Positions 19,067 through 30,372 of a stretch of 64,000 nucleotides of DNA are shown here, piece by piece. The stretch spans positions 415,786 to 479,785 of the forward strand of contig JAGFNQ010005241.1 in assembly GCA_024364735.1 (NCBI GenBank). The letters are read 5' to 3'. Positions within the stretch are counted from its first letter, which is position 1. Each line of letters opens with the position of its first letter. The notes beneath the pieces are model-generated. The model searched no databases. It saw nothing but the letters and a program-made list of their open reading frames with translations, and was not told where the DNA came from. The DNA is from Boesenbergia rotunda (lineage: Eukaryota; Streptophyta; Magnoliopsida; Zingiberales; Zingiberaceae). Made by a program: the position numbers and the translations under genes.

Positions 19067-22010
19067 TGTTAAATCCGAAACTTTGGTGTGCTTTGGAAAA
19101 ATTTCTAAAAAAAGGTCCTAAGATTTCCGGGCTCTTAGACAAAGTTTAGAGGATTTAAATGATTTAAAACTAAACCTTGAAGGGGTTGATTGCCAAAAAT
19201 GTTCAAGTTAAGGGTGAGATTGTATTTAGTTAAACTTAGTGGGCTTAATTGCAAAAATCCACTCACTTAACTCTCACCCCCTCGTATCGCTGCCCTAGCC
19301 CGAACCCATATGGCCGACTCCTCACGCCCAACCATTTCATCTTCTCTGCTCTTCTTCGCATGCCCTAGCAGCAGGCCGACGCCACCATCGCCTCCCTCTT
19401 CCTCTCGGCTTCTTCGCCAATCGCCGCCTTCCGCCTAACAACCGGAGCCGGCAAACCCTAGCCGGAGACCTGCGCATAAGGTGGATCCATTGACACTCTC
19501 TTCTCCTGCTGCCGACCGTGATTTGGTGCGCACGAGTCTCAGCTCCGGCTTCTTCTTCGCCAGATGCAGTCGACGCCGATGGTTTGACCAGGAGATCTGG
19601 AAGCCACAGCAGAATCCAGAGTTGAGCTGGTTGTGTCCGGCGGAACTTAGGTAAGGGCCTCTCTAGCTAATTTGATCTGGTATAGGGTGGATGGACTCAA
19701 GGTTTTGGATACTATCTGATACGCGTGTGATGGCAAATCTAAACCCGAATCTGGAATTGGTATCAAGCTTCTTTTTCCACAATTTCTGCTCCAAGTCACT
19801 GGGCAGGTCTGTTGTGGAGCTGTGGAAGATCCCCTGCCGTGAGCTTCATTGATTGGTGGAGTTTTCCTTCTGATTGTTGTGAGGTTCTGCAATTGTTTCC
19901 TGGGATCTGAGGTAAGGGATTGATTTGGTGGTTATAGCTTTCGAAGATTGTTAATTTGGTATTAGAGCAGCTTAGGTCTTTATAATCAGTTTATAGGAAT
20001 TGATCTAGAGATATTTGGATGATGAACTTGTGAATATGGTTTTGGTTTGCGATGCCACTATTGTGTTCTGTGATGGATTGGGTTATGGCAAGATTTGCCA
20101 TATTGTAATGTTTTTATCAAACCTTTACACATAAATTTGAATAGGTTTTGCTACCTTAGAGTTGGATAGGTTATTGTGGCAATTCAGTTCAATTGGAACA
20201 ATAGTTGAATTGTGGGATTAGATCTAGGATGTAACCTAATCTTAATTACGTGAGGTAATTGGGAAACCTTTCATCTAATTAGATATGATTAAATGAAAAG
20301 GAAAGGGTAGGGGTAATCCTAACACGGTTTAGGGATTAATTAGCTGACTATTATTTGCCTGTAGTAGCTAATTAAATATATCCTTGATACAGGGATTTGA
20401 CTCGAATTTATCCTTTGCGGATTATCGACGGATGGTTCTTATTGCTTGATACGAACTTCACCATTTGGAGGCGGGTACTTCTTGCTTGTATCTGTAGATC
20501 CACTTTATCTTTATGCATGACTAGTTGTTATTTATGCAGTAGGCTGATATTGACCTTTATCTACTACCGTTTTGTTATCCTGCTTGATACTTATGCTTAA
20601 CCTTGGATATGATCTGAATTTTCTTCTATACAGTCTCGTTTATTTGTTATTCTAAATTCTGTATAGCATTGGTATGAGCATGAGTATGTGGATAGGAATT
20701 AGCATACCATTGTATGGTTGCATTGGATGATTCTAGTCCTACTTGCACATGTGTCTGGATATAGGATTAATTGGGTTATGATGCATACATACGACCTGTT
20801 CATGATAGGTTGAGTTATGTGTCGATGACCTGGTAAGGGTTGCATGTGTTAGTCATGCACCATACCTGCACTGTTGCATGCCGGCGATCAGCGACTCCCT
20901 TGTGGTTGAGCCTATCGTCTTCTGGCACATGATATGCACACACGACCACTCATGGGTTAGTGGATACCACAGGGTGTGTGCATTTTCTCTGTACTGCTCT
21001 GCTCGTCCTCTCAGGGGTAGTGGTTTCGGAGCATGGTAGCAGGCAGGGATCCCTTCTCTTCCCATAGACCAAAGAAGATGAGAGAGATAACTCCCCCATA
21101 TATACATGGGGCGGAGCGATAGTTCCACCAGCATCCTGTCCACTCGGTCACTCAGGAGCAGTGATGGCAGAGTGCGAACAGTGTCACAGCTCTACCCACT
21201 CGGCCGACATAGTATCGCTTGTCTCGGTGGCTTGACTGGAGTTAGGGGGTGACCATGACATTGCATCATGTGCATATGATGCATTTGTGCATTGATTGTG
21301 TTTGCTGCATTTACTTGCTGCACTTGTTTGACATGCACATACAGGAGGTACTTTTGGTATGGTTTGTTGACCCTGCACTTGCTCGTATGGTACGAGTCCT
21401 ATTATGATCATGATAGACTGATTTCTGGTATGTACAGTCCTTTATTATTTCAGTTATGCATGCTTCTGATATTATTATGGAGACTGTATCCTGTTGTTTC
21501 TATATAGCTGCTTTAGCTACTTTTCTGCCATGCATATCTTTCTATATACCCACAGAGTCCAATTGGACTCACCACCCGTCGTAATATTTTTGTTTCAGGT
21601 TGATAGCTCGCCAGAGGAGCCCAGTTGCCAGTCCTGGTCCCTACGACTCCGTGGTTGGGTGCTTCCGCGTTGGTTTTCGTTTTGATAGCATTCTTTATGC
21701 ATTGTATTCGTTTTTCATATACCGTGGGCTTGTATTGGATTTATTCGTATGGTATTATATTTTTGAGTCCTCTGTTGGACTTTGTGTTTGTGGTTTTGCT
21801 ACGCGCCTACCCAGGGGGCAGCTCAGGTGAGTATTACAGAGTTTAGCATTTTGATATGTTCATTTCCATATATTATATATTTGTTTTGAGGCCTGAGGCC
21901 AATTTATAAACTGCGCGTGTTGTGTGTATGTGTAAATTATCCGCTGGACAGGGGAGATGTTGTCCGATTTTATATTGGATCAACGACTCCATTGGTCTCG
22001 GGGCGTGACA
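19067..22010 (+). repeat. Tekay 5' LTR
   Basis: 2,944 bp from TGTTAAATCCG to GGGCGTGACA. It matches the 3' LTR from 39889 at about 95-97 % by eye over the first 2.17 kb. A candidate TATA box (CATATATAC) lies near 21097. ORFs inside it are not credible. The end is set by the primer-binding site 8 nt downstream. Confidence 0.8.
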
Positions 22011-22018
22011 ATTTATTT

Positions 22019-22029
22019 TGGTATCAGAG
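22019..22029 (+). promoter_or_regulatory. tRNA-iMet primer-binding site of Tekay element
   Basis: TGGTATCAGAG, complementary to the 3' end of plant initiator-Met tRNA, 8 nt after the LTR. Confidence 0.8.
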
Positions 22030-22256
22030 TGTAGGTTTCGATGCCTACTTGTTTTACGGGATTTACGGATTTGTCGGAGTTAAATCTGATACCTCTTCGG
22101 TAGGTGTCAGAGCTCAGGTTTGATGAGATCTACCCGAGTACATCTCGGATTTTCGGAGTCATTTCACGGCGTGATTTGGACTATGGGACCTGGTGGCGAC
22201 GGGACATCTCCGGGCGACAAATGTATAAGGTTAGTGACTTATACGTTTAGTAACCA

Positions 22257-24072
22257 ATGTTTAATATTGTAACAGGTATAACTAGGCGCAGACATACCCC
22301 TGCACTGAGACGTGGTCGTGGGCGGCTACGTAAGTTTACTACAGGGTCTCCGGTGACCAGGTCACCTGAGAGACCGATGGAGACGGGGTCGGTCAGTCAT
22401 GGACAGATTCCTCCGGTTGTTCCGAGGCCCCCATCTCCACTGCTGTCAGCGGTTCCGACCGTACCACCCGTGACTACCACACCATTGATTCCCACAGTAC
22501 CAACATCGGTGCCTGCTACTGCATACTCAGCAGGACCATCATTGATACCTGCTGCTATACCTATACCGGTGCCTGCTACTGCATACTCAGTGGGACCATC
22601 ATCGATACTAGTTGCTACACCTGTAGCGGTGCCTGCAGTCCCGTACCCGCTTGTACCACCGTTGGCACCACCCACAGCGTACCCTGCAGTACCTACACCC
22701 TTGGTGGTGCCCACAGTTGTCTACCCTTCAGTACCTTCGTCAGCACCTTACATGAGAGTTTCTGTGGCACTCTCAGCTGTTCCTGCTCCAGCAGCTTATC
22801 CGGCCCCATCAGTGGCCCCTGTTCCGGGATTTTCCATGGTTCCGTCTACTGTTTCTGGCGTAGCGCCATCTGTAGCTCCACTGGTAGCTCCTACTACTCC
22901 GGCAGATTGGGCCAGAGCTACGGCACAGATTCCTCCACTTGCAGAGTCGGTGAAAGGCCGATTCACGTTATTCCATGGAGGATCTGACCCTCGGGCTGCT
23001 CGTTCTTGGTTAGAGACACTGGAGGGTACCTTCTATTATATGGCCTGCTCCGAGTGGGAGAAGGCGGAGCTTGCTTCCTATCATTTGCGAGACGAGGCGG
23101 TGACCTGGTGGGCCTCACAGCGCACCATCATTGGAGAGCAGCGTCTCACTTGGGCCGTCTTCCGAGAGACCTTTGAGAGTTAATATATCCCGATAGCATA
23201 TCAGATGACTCAGCGTCAGGAGTTCCTGACCCTACAGCAGGGCAGCCGCACAGTGATGGAGTACAGCGCAGAATTCAACTGTTTGGCTGAATTCTGCCCC
23301 GAGCTGGTCACAGAGGATAGATCACGGATGATCCACTTCACTCGAGGACTAGTTGGGTATATCCGACTTCGTCTTGCCAGATTTAGTACTGCATCCTACC
23401 GTGAGGCTTTGGAGAAAGCCCTTTTGATTGAGATGGCACAGCAGGAGGTGAACGGGGAGAAGAAGAAGGGAAAGGAGTCAGCTCAGGGTTCATCTTAGAC
23501 TCAGCCACAGCAGACCTCGGGACAGAAGCGTGGCGATCAGGGACAGTCAGCTCAGGGCACATCTGGGGCATCTGGCAGGCCTCAGAAGTCTGGTCGTTAC
23601 TCAGGCGGTTCTTCTCGGTATTCTCAGCAGCGTCAGAAGAAGAAGACCAGTAGCAGTTTTCATTACACACTATGTGGTTCCAGCGAGCATTCCAGTATAG
23701 CTTGTCCTGTGGGGCATGCAGTGTGTTTCTATTGTAGGCTCCCGGGGCACATGAGTCGCGACTGTGCACTGAAGGCACAGCACGAGGGCACTGGAGGCAC
23801 GGGTCAGAGTGGGCATACCGCATAGAGTGGCCATACTGCATCGACAGGACCTCAGCGAGGAGAACGGAGAACTCAACATTCTTTCTGTCCGCCCCAGGCA
23901 GCCACTCCAGCTGTGGTTTATTGTATGCCGGGATATGAGTACGTCGGTACCCCAATGGCATCTCAGAGTTCTGTTTCAGCACCACTGCAGCAGTACATGC
24001 CACAGCCTCAGCCCTACCCGATTTACCAGACTGCACCGTATCAGCCTCAGTCTATGGTTGGAGGACCTGTAC
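22257..24072 (+). pseudogene. Tekay gag
   Basis: Starts at the ATG at 22257 and has the reading frame MFNIVTGITRRR. Residues about 55-220 form an extended Pro/Val/Ala-rich region with repeated 'VPATAYS-GPS' units, unlike the usual compact gag. The capsid follows: FTLFHGGSDPRAARSWLETLE, LRDEAVTWWASQR, then after a TAA (23181) MTQRQEFLTLQQGSRTVMEY. The nucleocapsid holds a first Cys module (LCGSSEHSSIAC) and CFYCRLPGHMSRDC, a C-x2-C-x4-H-x4-C knuckle. Further stops lie at 23496 and 23822 (both TAG for expected Gln). The frame is cut at 24072 by the insertion and resumes at 33848. Confidence 0.8.
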
Positions 24073-24739
24073 TGTTGAGGCAATATGTGGTCCGGAGTGA
24101 CCAAGTGTTTTGATGTTTGGGCAAAGGGTTTAAGTTAGGTTTACCCTTGTGTTCTTATATGTGTATGTTGAGTGTGCAGGTTATACAGGTTACACAGTTG
24201 GACTTGACTGGATGGCCTTGGTTCGGTGAAGGGTGGCATGGAGACAAGCTGGAGGCTTGTGTGCACCCGAGGGACCTTGGAGAGCAGGGACAATGAGCTG
24301 ATGGGCGCGGACTTCGAGGCATGCGTGAAGGATGGTATGGAGGCAAGATGGAGGCTTGCGTGCATCCGAGGGACGGGAGCCGAAGATGAAGAGGGCGCGA
24401 AGGCAATAGTCAAGGTTGCAGAAGAGGAGTCAGTCGAGTCGTGAGGGTACGAGTGCTGTGTGATTGTACTCGGGAAAGTCCTAGGGTCGAGTGCTGAGAG
24501 AAGTGAACTCAGGAAGGGAAACCCTAGGCGTGTGAGTAGGGCAGTCGACTGCCATTGGGGCAGTCGACAGGTAAAACTCACAGAAAGGGTCTAGCCACTG
24601 GACCAGTCGACTGCCCTGGGAGCAGTCGACTGGTGACAGCCAAATTTCGAACGTTAGGCATGTAACGGTCGAATTTTGGTGGGGGCAGTCGACTGCCCTG
24701 GGAGCAGTCGACTGGTGGCAAGGGTTTCAGCCCGAGTCC

Positions 24740-24748
24740 TATTTAAAG
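24740..24748 (+). promoter_or_regulatory. TATA box of gag-only element 5' LTR
   Basis: TATTTAAAG, 25 bp downstream of the last CAGTCGACTG palindrome. The same box is in the 3' LTR at 33499-33507. Confidence 0.6.
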
Positions 24749-24925
24749 AGGACTTCGTGGTGGCTGAGATTTTTGACGAAACTCGCTTGGGTAAAGTGAG
24801 TTAGTAGTCTATTGTGCCCAGATATTGTCAAAGTGATTGTGGCGAGGTTTCTCCACCCACAAGGAGCGACGAGGGCTAGCCGGAGGTTATCCGGGGAGTG
24901 ATCCACCGACGGATTCTTGGATTAG

Positions 24926-27449
24926 TGATAAGTACCATTTTTGTTGATTATTTTAATTGTTAAAATCCATGTTTGACCTATGTTTTTATTGCTTAATTGT
25001 GATTTTACCCTAGGTTTTAGGATTTCCTCTTATTTTGGACTTAATTGCAAATTTACACATTTTTGGATTATTTGGCCACTAATTTTCTGATATATTTTTG
25101 TAGGCATGAAAGGATCCTGGACCTAGAGCATATTGGGTCAAACTTGAGTCGAAAGTGAACCGGATCGAATTATCAAGCTTACGATTAATCCGAGCCATCC
25201 GATTCAAGAGCGGCTAGATCTGAGCCATCCGGGACAATCTGAAGTAATCCGAGCTAGGGTTAGGGTTGATCAAGCACTATGATCAAGATCTGAAGGTTTC
25301 ATCTCAATCAGAGCTCAATCAACCGTTGGATCAAGCTCGGAGGGCTCTAGATCGTCCATTCATAGATTGAGTTGATCTGGACCATCCGTTGCACATCTGG
25401 AGGATCCGAGCTACCACGAGACAGATCCTGACCCCAGATCATCATCATAAAAATTTGGATCAAATCAGAGCAAGATCAGCCGTTGGATTTCCTCCGATCA
25501 ATCTGGACCGTCCATTGCTAATTACTTAAGGAAAATTCCCCAGCAGCTTCCCGTTGTCGTGTCTCCGCCATTTCTTCTTCTTCCTCGTTTGTTCTTAGCG
25601 TTTTCTTCAGCAATTTCTTCATCCAAGGGGCGCGACCCCTCGATTTCAACCGTAATTCATCATCTGAATCCTTGGAAGGCAATCTCGATCCGAAATTCAA
25701 CTCAAACTTCATCCGGACAGAGCTTGTTGAGGGTTTCGCATTCTCTGTGGTCCGGGAGCTTGAATCTCAGCTACACTCAAATTCAGATCACCTGAGCCAC
25801 TTGTAGGGGTTCTCAGGTGAGCTCAGGTCGTCTCCAAATCTTCATCGCAGCTCAGCAAGTTGAGATTAAAGGGCTCGGATTGGAATTTTCCCATTTGGAG
25901 CAGTTTGAGCAAAATTGATGGATTGAAGTTGTTTTCCACCGATTTGCTGAGCCTAGGGGTTCGAAGCCAGCTCTTGCTTGACGACCAAGAAGATTTTGAG
26001 CTCGGAAAAGGATCGAGGAGTAGTTTCTTTAGTTTAATTTCTGTTTTTGTAATAGTTTTGTTTCTTGCCGCAACTGCTCTGTTCTGAATTTCCTGTTCAG
26101 CTACTTTAATTTACGATTTCAAGTTGTTAGCTATAATTTAGCTTTAATTCTGCAAGTAGAGTAATATAGGAACTTGTTTAGTGATCAATTTAGTTAAATT
26201 TCAGTTTATTTTAGCTTAATTTCTTGCGTGCCAACCACAAAGCTTGCGTGCCAATTGATTTCTGCAATTTCCTTTCAGTTCTGTGTTTGTCTCAAATTTC
26301 TTGTTTTCTGAGTTGTTTCTGAGTTTCTTAGTTGTTAATTCCTGCTCTAGCATTAGATAGATAGTGTATTTAGTTTAAAATAGCATTTGCTTTAAGTTCT
26401 GTGCATCAATTCCATTGTTACGTGCCATCTCAAATCTGAAAAACCCAATCTGTTTTCTGAAAATTCCAGCTGCAAATTTTCTGAATTCTTGCTAGGTAAA
26501 CACTAGATATTTCAGCTTGGTTGCTTAGCCTTTCGATCAGAGTATCAAGCTGAATTTGTTGTGTGTTTTGCTCCCAAGCCATATGCTGAATTTCTGAAAT
26601 GAAGTTTCAATTCTGCAATCTGAAATCTCAGCTATTTAGTTTCTGAATTTGTGTTTTTCAAGTCTGATTTCAGTTTCTATTCCTTGCCTTAGACTTGTTT
26701 AGTTCTTCCCCAATAGCCTTGTTTCCCAATTGAACCACGCAGCTTAAACCATTGAGCTGAAAATTCATTTATTTCTTGATTAAGAGCTAGTTTTTGGCAC
26801 AAAGGAATTCCCATGCGTGCCAATTGATTTGCACCTTTTTGCATCCAAAGTTAGCTTGTTTTTTATGAGATAAGATTGTGTTTGAAATCAATAAGTTTGA
26901 ATTTACCTAATTCTGAATTTTGTGGGCAGTGATTGGCTTCCAAAAACATTGCATGGTAAATTGATATTTGTTGCTTGTGAAAATTTCAAATTTCTTTTGC
27001 ATTGATTTGTCTTAGCTTGTTTGTTTCCAAAAACTACCAATTCTGCCTTTACTTAATTGTTTAGCATTTCTTTTGTTTTATTGAAATCAAAAATCAGTTT
27101 CCAAAAATCTGGTGAGTGCTTGATTAGGTTTATCACTAGTTGAGTTTTTTCCTTAAGTGCCAACTCCTTGTTAGTTCCATTGTTAATTTTCCTTTATTTT
27201 CATTTCATTTTCATTTTCAATTACAAACCAAATCCAAATTTATTTCTTTGAAACCCAAAACATAAACGACACATAAATACAAGCTCGAATCAAACAACGT
27301 CAACTAGCCCCGAGAAAAATACGACCTGAGGCCCCTTTACTACGCTTTTATTCTTTGATTGCAAAAAGGGTTTCCAGCATTTCATTCACATCTAAATCTG
27401 ATGGTCCCAACTTTCGTGACAACTTTAACCTAGTAATTCGGGGCTATCA
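24926..27449. mobile_element. 2.5-kb solo LTR inserted in the 5' LTR
   Basis: TGATAAGTACC...GGGGCTATCA, flanked by ATTAG (24921-24925 and 27450-27454). Removing it restores the 3' LTR sequence 'ggattagtcaccc'. It has no internal region and no coding potential. The same family is present inverted at 61975-64000. Its transcription direction is not clear. Confidence 0.8.
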
Positions 27450-27610
27450 ATTAGTCACCCGTCCGGGGTAGATACCTAGTAATTCCGATTGTTAGCACTG
27501 TTATTTCTTGTCCTTTGCATATTATTGTTTTCGCTGCGCTAATAATCTTGTAGAGATTCAACGACAAAGTGCTATTCACCCCTCTCTAGCAGGCTATTCG
27601 ATCTATCAGT

Positions 27611-27622
27611 TGGTATCAGAGC
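27611..27622 (+). promoter_or_regulatory. tRNA-iMet primer-binding site
   Basis: TGGTATCAGAGC, 2 nt after the LTR end: the perfect complement of plant initiator-Met tRNA 3' end. Confidence 0.85.
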
Positions 27623-27680
27623 GAGAACCGCTCTTGATCGGACTAACCGCCGAGGGAGCACACGCTAGAGGGAAAAGAAA

Positions 27681-28586
27681 ATGGAAGATAATTTGGGGGA
27701 CGACATCTATACTCCGCCGGCCTACGACCATGAGAATTTTGGATATTGGAAAGCGAGAATGGAGGCATGATTCGGAATAGAGTGGGACCTTTGGATCGCG
27801 CTTGAAGAGCCCTTCGAGATTCCAAAGGATAAGCACGGGAAGAAGCTTAGACCTAGGTATTGGAATCAAGAGCAACAAGAACAAGCAAGGGCAAATGAAA
27901 AGGTAATGGGTATATTGATTGATATTGTGCCTAACAAAATTTTGAGTTGTGTAGGGGCATACCAAAATGCATATGAGCTATGGAGCAATTTGAAAGAATA
28001 TCATGAAAGCTCTACACAAGTTCAAGAGCCCAAGGAGAAAAGTCAAATCAGTCAAGAAGAAGAAGAAGAAAAGGAAGTATCTACATCTTCAAGTGAGGGA
28101 GAGAGTGAGAGATCATCAACCTCCTCAAGAGAAGAAGAGGAGGTATCGATTTCAAGAATTGAGGGGGAGCAGAGACCCTCAACCGTACCGGATCAAGAGG
28201 AGGCATCCACATCATCAAAAGTTGAAGAAGAAGTTCCAACCTCCACCAAAGTCAAATCAAAAGAACATATCACATGCTTTGGTTGACAAGAAAAGGGGCA
28301 CTACAAGGATAAGTGCCCTCTAGGTAAGAAAAAGGAGGTACTCTCTAAACCCAGGTCCATTCGATTTAAGTATAACATGAATTGTAGGAATAAAGAAGCC
28401 CAAGAGAGGAAGATGAAGATTAGATGCTTCACATGCGGAGAATTAAGGCACTACCACACCAAGTGCCGAAAGAAAAGTGAAATCAAGAAAATGGAGCATC
28501 TAAGAAGATGGGAGAAGGAGGAAAGAATGGAAGAGAAGAAGTTCACAACAAGGAGGGACTACAAGGGTAAGGGAGGTACTTCCTAA
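27681..28586 (+). pseudogene. SIRE-like gag of the non-autonomous element
   Basis: ATG at 27681 opens MEDNLGDDIYTPPAYDHENF, then the gag entry YWKARMEA followed by TGA (27768, expected Trp). The UBN2-like core has WDLWIALEEPFEIP and AYQNAYELWSNLKEYH. A long Glu/Ser-rich acidic linker (about residues 115-195) precedes two Cys-His boxes. In the first, the second Cys is a TGA (CFG-stop-QEKGHYKDKC); the second is intact, CFTCGELRHYHTKC. The end is Lys/Arg-rich. With two damaging changes it is a relic, but one that kept its reading frame for long stretches. Confidence 0.75.
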
Positions 28587-28656
28587 CCCTAGGTTAAAAA
28601 GTAATTCAATTTCAAGTTCCTCCTTTCATATTAAAAATCATGTTAATCATTCATCC

Positions 28657-29313
28657 ATGCATGCTAGGATTAATGAAAATTGTCTACTTGTGCATAATTT
28701 TGGATTTAAATATAATGATAGGACTAGGGCTAACAAGATAGATCATAACCTTATAAAAAGCATGCATCATAAATCCAAGACCTCTAGACCTAAGGATCGA
28801 GGCACTAGTCCCAAGAAGGGGAGGAATGTGCCTAGGAACATGGGTAGGTCTAGGAATGTTCAAAGTGAACCTATGGACTCTAAGGTTAAAGGTCTAGAAA
28901 GGGAAAATCAAGCCTTAAGGGCAAGACTTAATAAATTAGAGAAAACCCTAGAGAGATTCACGGTTGGATCTAAGGGTTTGGATATGATGTTGGGTGGCCT
29001 AAACCGCACCAATGATAGATCGGGTCTAGGATACCGATCTAAGGTCTCCCATGCCAAGGGAAAGAGATATGTTAGGATAACATATGATTATGGCAAGAAG
29101 GGGGAGTCCAAGAATGGCAAGGGGATGCCATTTAAAGGGAAAAAGAAGGATTTAACCAAAGACGAGGTGTCTAAGGTTAAGAGTGTCAAGTTTGTAGGCC
29201 AAGAGTCATCGGTGGATCACCGATGTGGCCTAGTGATGGTTGAGTCATCTAGGGAGGTGGCTAGGGCTAAGAGCTCAAGGGGGAGCTCTAGGAGCCTTTG
29301 GGATATATGGTGA
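28657..29313 (+). CDS. Second ORF of the gag-only element: basic, with a short coiled coil
   Basis: 218 codons open from the ATG at 28657. Content is Lys/Arg/Gly/Ser-rich, with a short leucine-heptad segment (GLERENQALRARLNKLEKTL). A Gly-rich basic tail follows (KKGESKNGKGMPFKGKKK) with no Cys-His box. It may be a nucleic-acid-binding continuation of gag or the remnant of a larger gag-pol start, where pol was deleted. No family was recognised. It may be translated only with gag. Confidence 0.45.
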   Translation: MHARINENCLLVHNFGFKYNDRTRANKIDHNLIKSMHHKSKTSRPKDRGTSPKKGRNVPRNMGRSRNVQSEPMDSKVKGLERENQALRARLNKLEKTLERFTVGSKGLDMMLGGLNRTNDRSGLGYRSKVSHAKGKRYVRITYDYGKKGESKNGKGMPFKGKKKDLTKDEVSKVKSVKFVGQESSVDHRCGLVMVESSREVARAKSSRGSSRSLWDIW

Positions 29314-30360
29314 ATGGATCTTTGGAGGGTCCTCCTAGAGGTCTAGATGGACCATGGAGTGTGCCAAAGGAATTGAAGACGGACTTGAGTCTCAATTCTT
29401 GGGTTTTAGCACGGTGTTTTTGAGTTTCATGCATGGAAATATGACATTGGGGTCATATTGCATGAAAATTGATTTTCGGTGTGTAATTTCCATGTAAATC
29501 AATGCTGGGGATACATTATGGATTGGTATGGGCAGAGACATCAAGGGGAAACCAAAACTAGGACTTTTGGTTAAGATTTGAGTGAACCTTTTTGCTAGTT
29601 TTTGGGTTTTGTGTCAAACATGGGAATGGTGATAGATACATTTTGGAATGTATTTTCCCCAAGTAGATATGAGTACCATAAACCTCTTCACAAAATTTGA
29701 GAATTTTTAGAGATTTATGGAATTTCTGGCGCATTTCTGAATTTCGTTAGAAAGGCTGAAATTCTGATTTTCAGAGTATCAGTCGACTGCCCTGGGGACA
29801 GTTGACTGGTCAATGCTGATTTTTATATCAGCAGCTGGTTTGGGGTCCAAATGAAGAAAGACAAGTGTATGGTGGGCTAGTACACATTGTTTATGGTCAT
29901 TAGGGATTAAAAGAACTGATAATTGGGATATTGTTAGGTTCTTTTTGATGTTAGGCAAAAGGGGAGAAGTGTTGGGTTTAAGTTGGGAAACCAAACACAC
30001 CTTTGCTAGAAACCCTAGATTTAGGGGGAGCTAAGATAAAGGGGGAGCATGGTTTCTCCATCCTTGGCGTAAGGGGAACCTTGGAGAGGTTCTTAAAAAG
30101 CCTTTGTAAGTCCAATGTAGGGGAGCTTTGGAAAAGCTTTAAAAAGCTCGTGTTGAAAAAGTCCTAACTTGCAGGGTTAGGTGTGAAAAGTCCTAGCTTG
30201 GAGGGCTAGGTGTGTAAAAATTCCTAACTTGGAGGGTTAGGTGTAGGATGCCTTAGGATAGGATCCATGTATGCATTGCATATGCATTTATTTAGCATGA
30301 TTTTTTGCTATTGACTACTATTTTGCTTTCCCTAACTTAAACGTATTGCCAAAACATCAA
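29314..30360 (+). other. Noncoding 3' part of the gag-only element
   Basis: No ORF of note. Contains one palindrome pair of the LTR type (near 29780: 'cagtcgactgccctggggacagttgactgg'). A three-copy ~33-bp tandem repeat lies at 30150-30245 (units of the form AAAGTCCTAACTTGGAGGG-TTAGGTGTG). The polypurine tract follows. Confidence 0.6.
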
Positions 30361-30372
30361 AAAGGGGGAGAT
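30361..30372 (+). promoter_or_regulatory. Polypurine tract of gag-only element
   Basis: AAAGGGGGAGAT immediately before the TG of the 3' LTR. Confidence 0.8.

Larger units (their letters stand above)
24073..27608 (+). repeat. 5' LTR of gag-only element (interrupted)
   Basis: TGTTGAGGCAATATG at the start, TTCGATCTATCA at the end, with a 2,524-bp insertion at 24926. U3 carries palindromes at 24542, 24604/24623 and 24686/24705, then a TATTTAAAG TATA box at 24740-24748. A block GGTTTCTCCACCCACAAGG follows downstream. Confidence 0.8.
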
